The translations under genes and the position numbers were made by a program. DNA of 64,000 nucleotides from Paenibacillus harenae DSM 16969 (GTDB taxonomy: Bacteria; Bacillota; Bacilli; Paenibacillales; Paenibacillaceae): contig NZ_KE383842.1 of assembly GCF_000422465.1 (NCBI RefSeq), positions 889,845 through 953,844 of the forward strand, read 5' to 3'. Below, in pieces: positions 1 to 7,620 of this stretch; the first letter of the stretch is position 1, and each line of letters begins with the position of its first letter. The notes beneath the pieces are model-generated. The model did not search any database. It saw nothing but the letters and a program-made list of their open reading frames with translations, and was not told the DNA's origin.

Positions 1-135
1 GGCTTGCAGTGGGAATCGCCAAGTCCGATGAAGGATGCGTCGATCATACATCGCCATAAGCTGAGAGACCGTTCTGAGGTGATTGCGGCGAGGCAGGAGG
101 CATGGCATGCCAAAAAGAAGGAGCGTGGCGACTGA
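1..135 (+). CDS. C-terminal 44 residues of an unidentified protein (5' end outside window)
   Basis: An open frame runs from base 1 to a TGA at 133-135. The visible tail is strongly basic and ends in KKKERGD. It shows no membrane segment or motif I can assign to a family. The stop lies inside the left arm of a hairpin that looks like a bidirectional terminator, as expected for a real gene end facing the convergent carbonic anhydrase gene. The gene could be many things; I make no functional claim. Confidence 0.5.
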   Translation, partial: GLQWESPSPMKDASIIHRHKLRDRSEVIAARQEAWHAKKKERGD

Positions 136-161
136 AATGAACAGCCGTCAAGCTCCTTTTT
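112..161. terminator. Bidirectional intrinsic terminator between convergent genes
   Basis: The arms AAGGAGC (118-124) and GCTCCTT (152-158) pair, with partial further pairing inside. On the + strand the stem is followed by TTTTT. On the - strand it is followed by CTTTTT (from the A-run at 112-116), so it can end both the upstream gene and the carbonic anhydrase gene. Confidence 0.7.
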
Positions 162-169
162 AAATGCTG

Positions 170-739
170 TTACGCTTGTCTGCCGGCAGCGCCGTCCACG
201 AGCTCAAGCTGTCCCGTATCGGGGTCAATGATGAGACCGTGAACCAAAATGTCTGCCGGAAGCAGGGGATGATTGCGAATAATGCTAACACTGTTTAAAA
301 CGCTGTCCCGGACATTATCGAAGCCGGTCAGCCAGCGCATCAGGTTTAATCCGGAATGCTTAAGCGTGGTAATCGTTTCGGTGGATATGCCGCGGTCCTC
401 CATATGATGAATGACAGCTTCCGGGTTGAGACCCGTCATTCCGCAGTTATGATGACCGATGACGAATACTTCGTCGGCTTGCAATTCGTAGATGGCAACC
501 AGGATACTGCGCATTATATTGCCGAAAGGCTGCGTAACGATCGCTCCGGCATTTTTAATGATTTTGGCGTCGCCATTTTTCAGATTCATCGCTTTCGGCA
601 GCAATTCCGTAAGACGCGTGTCCATGCAGGTGACGATGACCATGCGTTTATTCGGAAATTTGCTCGTCGAATATTTCTCGTATTCAAGCGATCCGACGAA
701 TTGTTTATTATAGGACAAGATATCATCAATATTGCTCAA
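170..739 (-). CDS. Beta-class carbonic anhydrase
   Basis: Cytoplasmic zinc enzyme interconverting CO2 and bicarbonate. The 189-residue protein has the beta-class zinc ligands in order: Cys38 in CMDTRL, with the Asp40-Arg42 dyad, then His96 and Cys99 in GHHNC. The segment IIKNAGA is the usual strand after the first ligand. Length fits the short bacterial type of the family (YtiB-like). The gene stands alone, convergent with the truncated gene at the left edge, and shares its - strand orientation with the HesB-like gene 23 bases upstream, with which it may be co-transcribed. Nothing unusual is visible. Confidence 0.92.
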   Translation of the reverse strand: MSNIDDILSYNKQFVGSLEYEKYSTSKFPNKRMVIVTCMDTRLTELLPKAMNLKNGDAKIIKNAGAIVTQPFGNIMRSILVAIYELQADEVFVIGHHNCGMTGLNPEAVIHHMEDRGISTETITTLKHSGLNLMRWLTGFDNVRDSVLNSVSIIRNHPLLPADILVHGLIIDPDTGQLELVDGAAGRQA

Positions 740-762
740 GCGGCGCTTCCTCCTCGAATCGA

Positions 763-1098
763 TTATACAACAGGATTGGATGAACTCAAGAAACGAAGAT
801 GCAGCGTATAGATTTGACTGTCGCTCTTTAGACTAAAGCTGCTCTGCTCTTCATTATAATCAACTTTCAACTCTGGTTCGTAATACACTTCATGACGCGG
901 CTCGTAATAAAAAGGTAACGGATCGCCATGAGCCAGCTTGTCGTCCACCGAAGGCTCCTCGATAAGCTGCAGCGCCGGGACGCCGCTGACGACGCAGCCG
1001 CAGCCTTCCGTATCGTGAAGCAGCTTGAGCCGCTTCGTCCCGCCGGTTAAGTAGGGCGTAAGCCGCCGGACGGCCGATTGCGAGAATGTAATTTGCAT
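763..1098 (-). CDS. HesB/IscA-like iron-sulfur cluster biosynthesis family protein (YqkB-like)
   Basis: The 111-residue protein begins MQITFSQSAV and carries GCGC-V-SG (Cys33 and Cys35), the hallmark of the HesB-like branch represented by Bacillus YqkB. The classical A-type carriers end in a C-terminal CGCG motif; here no such pair exists, so the role in cluster transfer is uncertain. Family assignment rests on the N-terminal strand-helix pattern and the GCGCVVSGV signature. It probably forms a two-gene unit with the carbonic anhydrase gene downstream. Confidence 0.75.
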   Translation of the reverse strand: MQITFSQSAVRRLTPYLTGGTKRLKLLHDTEGCGCVVSGVPALQLIEEPSVDDKLAHGDPLPFYYEPRHEVYYEPELKVDYNEEQSSFSLKSDSQIYTLHLRFLSSSNPVV

Positions 1099-1233
1099 TT
1101 GCGGGTTCTCTCCCTCTCTCTCTGACGGAAATGGTGCTTCGTCAGTTTTATGTTGATTATAAAGACTGGAATAAGTAAGATCAAGTTATGTTCCAATGAA
1201 TGGAATACCCTATTTTAAAGCTGGAAAGGCGGA

Positions 1234-2754
1234 ATGAGGATGCCGGCAACATATGAAGAATCGCTGCAAAGCTTCAAAGAAACGATTCGTAAAATAAAAA
1301 GCTACGAGGAAGCGCTTGGCGTTTTGTATTGGGATCTGCGCACGGGAGCCCCGCGCAAAGGGATGGATAACCGCTCAGAGGCAATCGGCGTCCTATCCGG
1401 CGACATGTTCAAGCTCTCCACCTCGCCCGAGCTTGGCGATCGGCTCTCGAAGCTTGAGGAAAGCTCCGTCTTTGAACATTTATCCGAAATCGAGCAAAGG
1501 CTTGTATCGGAGACCAGAAAAGAATATGACCGCAGCGTCAAAATTCCGCCAAAGCTTTACCAGGAATATGTCGTGATCGCTTCGCAATCGGAATCGAAGT
1601 GGGAGGAAGCAAAGGCGAATAACGATTACGCCGGCTTTCAGCCCTATTTGGAAAAAGTGATATCCTATACGAATCAGTTTATCGACCTGTGGGGGCCGAA
1701 GGCGACCCGGTACGACACGCTGCTCGACCAATACGAGCCGGGTATGACGTCGGCTGAGCTCGACCGCGTGTTTGGCGGCTTGCGTTCCCAGTTGGTGCCG
1801 CTGGCAGCTGCAATCGCCGCTTCCCCGCATCAGCCGGATACGGCTTTCCTAAGCCAGAACTTCGACAAAGCCGCTCAGAAGGATTTCAGCTTGTACATAT
1901 TGGGGCAGATGGGCTACAGCTTTGAGGCCGGCCGCCTCGACGAAAGCGTGCATCCGTTCGCGACAGGGCTAAGCCCCGGCGATGTCCGGATTACGACCCG
2001 TTACTTGGAGAACGACGTGACAAGCGCGCTGTTCGGCACGATCCATGAAGGCGGGCATGCCCTCTACGAGCAAAATATAATGGAGGAGCTGATCGGCACG
2101 ACGCTGTGCACGGGCACCTCGATGGGGATCCACGAATCGCAATCCCGCTTCTGGGAAAATGTTATCGGCCGCAGCAGACCGTTCTGGGACCGTTATTTCG
2201 GCGAGCTGCAGAAACGTTTTCCGGGACAGCTGGACGTGAGCGTCGATCAATTCTACCGCGGAAATAACGTGGTGAAACCGTCTCTCATCCGGATCGAAGC
2301 AGACGAGCTCACCTACAACCTGCATATCATTATCCGCTATGAGATGGAGAAGCTGATCTTCAACGGGGGCGCGCGCGTCTCGGACTTGCCGGAGATCTGG
2401 AATGAGAAATACAGGGAGTACTTAGGCATCGCTCCTTCTAACGATGCGGAAGGGGTACTGCAGGACGTGCATTGGTCTGGAGGCGCCTTCGGCTATTTCC
2501 CGTCCTATTCACTCGGAAATATGTACGCGGCTCAAATCGCGGAGACGATGGAACGCGAGCTCGAAGGCTTCTGGACGCTAGTCGGACGCGGGGAGCTTCA
2601 CCCGATCAAGCAGTGGTTAACCGAACGAATCTACAAATACGGCAAGCTGAGAACGCCGTCCGAGCTGATTCATCAGGTGACCGGCAAGCCGCTTGATCCG
2701 CAGCATCTGGTATCGTACCTGACGAATAAATATACGGACATCTACAAGCTTTAA
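1234..2754 (+). CDS. Carboxypeptidase M32 (Taq-type metallocarboxypeptidase)
   Basis: A 506-residue cytoplasmic zinc carboxypeptidase removing C-terminal residues from peptides. The zinc-binding HEGGH motif (HExxH, His271-Glu272...His275) is followed by the family's HESQSRFWEN signature, and the length is typical of M32 enzymes (about 500). Two starts are possible: ATG at 1234 or ATG at 1240 (same frame, two codons on). The purine-rich GGAAAGGCGG at 1223-1232 is better spaced from the second. A hairpin terminator follows the stop, so it is probably a single-gene unit. Homologue of Bacillus YpwA. Confidence 0.93.
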   Translation: MRMPATYEESLQSFKETIRKIKSYEEALGVLYWDLRTGAPRKGMDNRSEAIGVLSGDMFKLSTSPELGDRLSKLEESSVFEHLSEIEQRLVSETRKEYDRSVKIPPKLYQEYVVIASQSESKWEEAKANNDYAGFQPYLEKVISYTNQFIDLWGPKATRYDTLLDQYEPGMTSAELDRVFGGLRSQLVPLAAAIAASPHQPDTAFLSQNFDKAAQKDFSLYILGQMGYSFEAGRLDESVHPFATGLSPGDVRITTRYLENDVTSALFGTIHEGGHALYEQNIMEELIGTTLCTGTSMGIHESQSRFWENVIGRSRPFWDRYFGELQKRFPGQLDVSVDQFYRGNNVVKPSLIRIEADELTYNLHIIIRYEMEKLIFNGGARVSDLPEIWNEKYREYLGIAPSNDAEGVLQDVHWSGGAFGYFPSYSLGNMYAAQIAETMERELEGFWTLVGRGELHPIKQWLTERIYKYGKLRTPSELIHQVTGKPLDPQHLVSYLTNKYTDIYKL

Positions 2755-2784
2755 TAACAACTGTATCTTTTTGAAAACCAGCGG

Positions 2785-2827
2785 GCTGCCCTGTCGTCGG
2801 AGGACGATATGCGGGCAGCTTTCTTTT
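2785..2827 (+). terminator. Intrinsic terminator after the M32 carboxypeptidase gene
   Basis: GCTGCCC (2785-2791) pairs with GGGCAGC (2813-2819), TCGTC and GACGA pair inside, and TTTCTTTT follows. Confidence 0.75.
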
Positions 2828-2909
2828 CGTGCGTCCATTCACCGCAAAGCTTGCAAACGCATAGGTTGGAATACATCGATTACACGCGAATGCGCAGGAG
2901 GGACGCAAT

Positions 2910-3920
2910 ATGAATAAACGAAGTTTTTTGTCGCTGCTGCTTGCAGCGGTGCTTGCTGCAACGGCTGTGCTGGCCGGCTGCGGCAATGGAGATTCGGGGA
3001 AGGCGACCGTCCGGATCGGCGAGGTAACGCGCTCGTTGTTCTACGCTCCGGAATATGTTGCGATTGAGAAGGGCTTTTTTGAAGAGGAGGGCCTGAACGT
3101 TGAATTAACAACGACGCCGGGCGGAGACAAAACGATGACCGCATTGCTCTCGAATGTGATCGACGTGGCGCTCGTCGGCTCGGAGACGTCGATTTATGTG
3201 TACCAGCAGGGTACGGACGACCCGATCATCAACTTCGCTCAGCTGACGCAGACCGACGGCACGTTCTTAGTCGCGAGGGAAGCGGATGACAGCTTCGATT
3301 GGAATTCCTTGAAGGGCAGCGTGTTCCTCGGACAACGTGTCGGCGGCATGCCGCAAATGGCGGGCGAATTTACGCTGAAGAAGTACGGCATTGATCCGAA
3401 GGCGGATCTGGAGCTCATCCAAAATGTTGATTTCGCCAATATTGCCGCAGCCTTCGCATCCGGTACCGGCGATTACGTACAGCTGTTCGAGCCGACGGCA
3501 TCGATCTTTGAGAAAGAGGGTCAAGGACATGTCGTCGCGTCATTCGGAGCGGAAAGCGGACATTTGCCTTACACCGTTTTCATGGCGAAGCAAAGCTATA
3601 TAAACAAAAACAAAAAGACCGTTCAATCGTTTACGAACGCGATTCATAAGGCACAGCTGTGGGTGGAAGCAAACGATGCGGAAGCCATTGCGGATGCGGT
3701 GCTCCCATACTTTGAGAACGTCGACCGCGATATATTAGTCAGCTCGATCGATCGTTATAAGCAGCAAGGCTCCTTCGCGGCGGATCCGATCATCGACGAA
3801 GCGGAATGGAACAATCTGCTTGACGTCATCACGTCGGCGGGAGAGCTGGACAAACGGACGGAGCATCATGAGCTGGTAGATACTAGCTATGCGGAGGAAG
3901 CGATCGAAGCGGTGAAATAA
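2910..3920 (+). CDS. ABC transporter substrate-binding lipoprotein, NMT1/SsuA-like
   Basis: 336 residues. A Sec signal with lipobox LAGC (Cys at about residue 23) shows an outer-face lipoprotein. The mature part starts VRIGEVTRSLFYAPEYVAIEKGFFEEEGL, split here as VRIGEVTRSLFYAPEY then VAIEKGFFEEEGL, the pattern of the NMT1/THI5-like and SsuA/TauA families that bind nitrate, sulfonates, taurine or thiamine precursors. The substrate cannot be read from sequence. It is the first gene of an importer: ATPase 30 bases downstream, then permease. The ribosome binding site is AGGAGGG. No riboswitch fits in the 82 bases between the preceding terminator and the start. Confidence 0.88.
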   Translation: MNKRSFLSLLLAAVLAATAVLAGCGNGDSGKATVRIGEVTRSLFYAPEYVAIEKGFFEEEGLNVELTTTPGGDKTMTALLSNVIDVALVGSETSIYVYQQGTDDPIINFAQLTQTDGTFLVAREADDSFDWNSLKGSVFLGQRVGGMPQMAGEFTLKKYGIDPKADLELIQNVDFANIAAAFASGTGDYVQLFEPTASIFEKEGQGHVVASFGAESGHLPYTVFMAKQSYINKNKKTVQSFTNAIHKAQLWVEANDAEAIADAVLPYFENVDRDILVSSIDRYKQQGSFAADPIIDEAEWNNLLDVITSAGELDKRTEHHELVDTSYAEEAIEAVK

Positions 3921-3950
3921 CCGTGTTCGGCAGGAAATGGGGGCTTAGGC

Positions 3951-4748
3951 ATGAATAATGAACCGGTGCTTGAGCTGCAGCAGTTATCACATGTCTACGT
4001 GAGTGAAAAAGGAGCTTCGCTCGCTGTCGAGAACATTAACTTCTCCGTCTCGCGAGGGGAATTTATTAGCCTGGTCGGCCCCAGCGGCTGCGGGAAAACG
4101 ACGGTTCTCAGCCTGCTGGCCGGATTGTTTCCGCCAACCAAGGGCCAGGTGCTGCTGAATGGCGAGCGGGTCTCCGGTCCTTCGCCAAAAGTAGGCTATA
4201 TGCTGCAGCAAGATTATTTGTTTCCTTGGCGCACGATAAGAGAGAATGCCGCGGTCGGCTTGGCGATCAGCGGCAGGAAAACAGCGCTCACGCTTAAAGC
4301 CGTAGACGAGCTGCTCGAGGTTGTCGGTCTGCCGGGAGCCGGGGACCGCTATCCGCATGAGCTGTCCGGCGGGATGCGGCAGCGCGTCGCGCTGGCGAGG
4401 ACGCTGGCGACGGAGCCGGAGGTGCTCCTGCTTGACGAGCCGTTCTCGGCGCTTGATCTGCATATCAAGCTTCAGCTGGAGGATCTGGTCCAACAGACGC
4501 TTAAGCGGCTCAGCAAAACAGCGGTGCTCGTCACGCATGATTTAGCGGAAGCGGCGGCGATGAGCGATCGCGTCATCGTGCTGGGCCGCAATCCCGGCCA
4601 TATCCGATGCGAGGTGATCGTACCTGGGGAGCTGAGGCTAGCCCCTCCGATGACCGCGCGCAAGCTGCCCGGCTTTCAGGAGCTGTTCGAACAATTATGG
4701 TCGGAACTGGATGAGGAGGATGAAGAAGGGGGGGAAGGGCATGGATGA
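3951..4748 (+). CDS. ABC transporter ATP-binding protein (SsuB/TauB-like)
   Basis: 265 residues; energises the importer of the flanking genes at the inner membrane face. Walker A GPSGCGKTT at 43-51, Q-loop in MLQQDY near 84-89, signature LSGGMRQ at 138-144, Walker B VLLLDEP at 158-164 and the H-loop in THDLAEA. This is the arrangement of the nitrate/sulfonate/taurine class of importers. The 3' end overlaps the permease start by 8 bases, which indicates translational coupling. The C-terminal tail is acidic (EEDEEGGE) and unremarkable otherwise. Confidence 0.93.
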   Translation: MNNEPVLELQQLSHVYVSEKGASLAVENINFSVSRGEFISLVGPSGCGKTTVLSLLAGLFPPTKGQVLLNGERVSGPSPKVGYMLQQDYLFPWRTIRENAAVGLAISGRKTALTLKAVDELLEVVGLPGAGDRYPHELSGGMRQRVALARTLATEPEVLLLDEPFSALDLHIKLQLEDLVQQTLKRLSKTAVLVTHDLAEAAAMSDRVIVLGRNPGHIRCEVIVPGELRLAPPMTARKLPGFQELFEQLWSELDEEDEEGGEGHG

Positions 4749-5625
4749 CCTTAGAGAGAAGCCTTCTATTCAGGATAAGCAGGATTTTGCGTCCGTGTCG
4801 GGCGTTCAAGAAGACCGGCGCGATTGGATGTTTGAGCTTCATGCCCGGTTCAAAGAGCGGCAGCGCCGGATAACGGCTGCGGTCGTGGGGTCCCAAATCA
4901 TCCTCTTGCTATTATTTGCAGGCTTATGGGAAGCGGCGGGCAGGAACAAATGGATCGATCCGCTCTTGTTCAGCTACCCGTCGAAGATGCTGGATCAGCT
5001 GTGGAAGACGATGGCGGACGGTTCGATCTGGCCGCATATCGGAATTACGGTTTCCGAGACGATTGCGGGCTTTGTGCTGGGCACGCTGCTGGGCACCCTC
5101 ATTGCGGCAGCGCTATGGTGGTTTCCGTTCCTATCGCGGGTGTTCGATCCTTATCTCGTCGTATTAAACAGTATGCCGAAGGTGGCCCTCGGCCCGATCT
5201 TTATCGTTGGACTCGGACCCGGCTTTATATCGATCGTGGCCGTTACTCTATCCGTGACGGTCATTATTACCACATTAAATATATACAACCAGTTCCGGGA
5301 GATCGACAGCGGCTATATCAGGGTCGTCCGATTGTTCGGCGCTTCGCGTTGGCAGCTGTTCCGGCTTGTCATTTTGCCGGGCTCCTTCCCCGTCATCATC
5401 TCGACGCTTAAGGTGAACGTCGGGCTCGCCTGGATAGGCGTCATCGTCGGCGAATTCCTGGTAGCGAATATCGGATTAGGGTATTTGATCATATACGGCT
5501 TTCAGGTGTTCAACTTCACGCTAGTGCTTTCCAGCTTAATCGTCATTGCCGTTGTCGCGACGATTATGTACCAGCTGGTCACAATGCTTGAACGGCGGTT
5601 GACGGCAGGCTGGCGCGAGCGTTAG
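4741..5625 (+). CDS. ABC transporter permease (SsuC/TauC-like, BPD_transp_1)
   Basis: 294 residues from the preferred ATG at 4741, placed just behind GGGGGGAAGGG; the in-frame ATG at 4711 lies deep in the ATPase gene and has no good ribosome binding site. The protein has about six membrane segments after an unusually long hydrophilic N-terminus (about 45 residues). The EAA-type cytoplasmic loop is visible around YIRVVRLFGASRWQLFRLVILPGS, here cited as RLFGASRWQLFRLVILPGS. It completes the three-gene importer with the upstream lipoprotein and ATPase; substrate unknown. Confidence 0.9.
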   Translation: MDDLREKPSIQDKQDFASVSGVQEDRRDWMFELHARFKERQRRITAAVVGSQIILLLLFAGLWEAAGRNKWIDPLLFSYPSKMLDQLWKTMADGSIWPHIGITVSETIAGFVLGTLLGTLIAAALWWFPFLSRVFDPYLVVLNSMPKVALGPIFIVGLGPGFISIVAVTLSVTVIITTLNIYNQFREIDSGYIRVVRLFGASRWQLFRLVILPGSFPVIISTLKVNVGLAWIGVIVGEFLVANIGLGYLIIYGFQVFNFTLVLSSLIVIAVVATIMYQLVTMLERRLTAGWRER

Positions 5626-5663
5626 GATGTAGGAATACATCTTACCGCTTGCGAGGTTTTGCT

Positions 5664-6632
5664 ATGGGAATTCGGATTGTCAAAACGGCTTTGGCGGCAA
5701 TCGCCGCAATTTATACCGCGGTTTATTTAGGACTGGAGCCTCCGCTTGGCGCGGGAATATTGGCTATTCTCGGCGTGGAAGTAACGCGGATGAAGGGGCT
5801 GAAGAGCGCCTTTGTCCGCTTCATTGCATCCGTGCTTGGCCTTTTTTTCGCATCGTTCATCTTTACGCTGTTCGGCTTCCATATTTGGGCGGTCGCGTTG
5901 TTTATCCTCTTCACCTTCCCGGTGCTCTCGCGGTTCCAGCTGAAGGACGGCATCGTTACGAGCTCGGTTATCGTCTTTCATCTGTTCGACCGCGCGGAGG
6001 TCACGACCCAAGTGATCGGCAACGAAATCATGCTTCTGATCGCCGGTCTTGGCTGGGCGACGGTTCTTAACATCATCTATATGCCGAAGGATGAACATCA
6101 GCTTACTCTTTACCGGTCGGAAATCGAGCATACCTTTAGCGGAATTTTTAAGGAAATGGCGCTGACGCTGCGCAACCCGGCGCATATATGGAACGGCAAT
6201 GAAATACTTGAAGCGTTTCATATGATTGAAGAAGGCGCTAAACGTTCGGTATGGAACCGGGAAAACCGGCTGTTCGGCCAGGAGCATTACTGGTCCACAT
6301 ATTTCGAGATGAGGCGTCAGCAGCTGGAATCGATCCAGCAGATGCTTGTATCGCTTGCGCACGTGTTCGAGAAGGTGCCGCAGGCCGCCATGATTGCCGA
6401 GCTGTTCGAGAGGCTGTCGGGCGACGTGAAATCCGACGTGTATCAAGGTACGGTCGAAGAAAGGTTGCACGTGCTCGCACAGCTGTTCCGGGCGATGGAG
6501 CTGCCGAAGACGAGGGACGAGTTCGAGGTTCGTGCTTCGCTGCGCATGCTGCTTCATGAGCTGGAGAGATTCCTCGGCATCGCGAAACGGTTGAAAAAAA
6601 GAAAAGTCATGACAAGCGAGGTTCGGCCATAG
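5664..6632 (+). CDS. Aromatic acid exporter family (ArAE_1) membrane protein
   Basis: 322 residues. The N-terminal half (about 1-150) is a bundle of hydrophobic segments with the ArAE-type opening RIVKTALAAIAAIYTA and the motif GAGILAILGVEVTR. The C-terminal half is a soluble helical domain. Related Bacillus proteins are YgaJ/YqjA-like. Export of aromatic acids is inferred from the family name only. I chose ATG 5664 because CGAGG sits 7 bases upstream; a TTG at 5649 lacks a ribosome binding site. It starts 38 bases after the permease gene and may belong to the same transcript. Confidence 0.82.
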   Translation: MGIRIVKTALAAIAAIYTAVYLGLEPPLGAGILAILGVEVTRMKGLKSAFVRFIASVLGLFFASFIFTLFGFHIWAVALFILFTFPVLSRFQLKDGIVTSSVIVFHLFDRAEVTTQVIGNEIMLLIAGLGWATVLNIIYMPKDEHQLTLYRSEIEHTFSGIFKEMALTLRNPAHIWNGNEILEAFHMIEEGAKRSVWNRENRLFGQEHYWSTYFEMRRQQLESIQQMLVSLAHVFEKVPQAAMIAELFERLSGDVKSDVYQGTVEERLHVLAQLFRAMELPKTRDEFEVRASLRMLLHELERFLGIAKRLKKRKVMTSEVRP

Positions 6633-6775
6633 AATATAGAGGGAAAAAATTCGTTGCGAGGCGGACGTAAACGGCTGCAGCCGATCTCTAGCGGTCAGCA
6701 TGCGTTTCGCGAAGAGATATAGGAATCGATATAAGAGTAAAGCTTATAGATTCTTATATTTCGGATAAAGAAACA

Positions 6776-6805
6776 GTCACCCTAGACGAATGTCCTGCAT
6801 ACACT
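6776..6805 (+). promoter_or_regulatory. Candidate sigma-E-type sporulation promoter for cotE
   Basis: CATACACT at 6798-6805 matches the sigma-E -10 consensus (CATACAnT) at all but one position. GTCACCCT at 6776-6783, 14 bases upstream, shares GTCA with the -35 consensus. cotE of B. subtilis is known to have a sigma-E promoter. The -35 half is weak, so this is a prediction. Confidence 0.45.
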
Positions 6806-6839
6806 TTAAATGAATGATTGTATGGAGGAGGTTAAATCA

Positions 6840-7406
6840 ATGACTATTGCAGATAAACAGCTCCAGTACAGAGAAATAATTACGAAAGCTGTCTGCGGCA
6901 AAGGTCGTAAGTTTTCCACTGTAACCCATACCGTGACACCGCCTCATCATCCGACCAGCATTCTGGGTGCATGGATTATCAACCATCAGTATGAGGCGGT
7001 TCGTTCGGGCGACGGGATTGAGGTTATTGGTACTTACGATATCAACATCTGGTATTCGTACAGCAAAAACTCGCAAACGGACGTTGCAAAGGAATCAGTG
7101 CATTATGTCGAGCATGTGAACCTCTCCTATGTAGATCCGAAGCATCGGCCTTCTACAGAGGAAGTGTCTGCCGATGTGATTCAAGAGCCGAACTGCATCG
7201 AAGCGAACATTTCTTCGAACGGTTCCGGCGTTGTGGTTCGCGTAGAGCGGGAGTATTCGGTAGAGCTCGTTGCCGAGACTAAAGTGTGCGTAGCGGTTCT
7301 TCCAGGCGGTTGCGGCGACCTGGACGGCAAGGACTTGGAGTTCAGCCTCGGCGATAACGACGATTATGAGGATCTGGATCCGGATTTGCTGGACGACGAG
7401 CTGTAA
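6840..7406 (+). CDS. cotE: Outer spore coat morphogenetic protein CotE
   Basis: 188 residues. CotE forms the scaffold on which the outer coat assembles around the forespore. The conserved core is plain: YREIITKAVCGKGRKFS near the N-terminus, then SILGAWIINHQYEA, YDINIWYSYS, and a very acidic C-terminus (DDYEDLDPDLLDDEL). Length agrees with B. subtilis CotE (about 181). I place the start at ATG 6840, 8 bases after GGAGGAGG; an earlier in-frame ATG at 6810 precedes that site. As in Bacillus, it lies upstream of mutS-mutL, but here an amidoligase gene sits between them. A terminator follows. Confidence 0.95.
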   Translation: MTIADKQLQYREIITKAVCGKGRKFSTVTHTVTPPHHPTSILGAWIINHQYEAVRSGDGIEVIGTYDINIWYSYSKNSQTDVAKESVHYVEHVNLSYVDPKHRPSTEEVSADVIQEPNCIEANISSNGSGVVVRVEREYSVELVAETKVCVAVLPGGCGDLDGKDLEFSLGDNDDYEDLDPDLLDDEL

Positions 7407-7460
7407 GCAAGCCGGGAAACTTGCGGTTTATGTATCATATGCTGCGGGAGCGGCAAATTC

Positions 7461-7485
7461 GAGGGCGAAAGCCCTCCTTTTTTTT
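7461..7485 (+). terminator. Intrinsic terminator after cotE
   Basis: Perfect stem GAGGGC (7461-7466) with GCCCTC (7471-7476), loop GAAA, then C followed by eight T. It separates cotE from the amidoligase gene. Confidence 0.85.
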
Positions 7486-7620
7486 ACCGCAACGGATTTT
7501 ATTGTATTTCGCGGCTAACGGGCGAACGCGTACGATGTGCGATAAAGATCGCCTTAATATATCGCAGCGGCGAAATCGGCGGTTATTTGGAGAAAAAGAT
7601 AGGAAAAGGCGGGTATCCCT

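Noticed and set aside
2828..2909. TPP riboswitch before the NMT1-like importer
   Set aside because: Only 82 bases remain after the preceding terminator and no THI-box core is visible.
5727..6701. 324-codon frame antisense to the aromatic acid exporter gene
   Set aside because: The sense frame has family motifs, membrane helices and a ribosome binding site; the antisense product is His/Arg-rich and resembles nothing.
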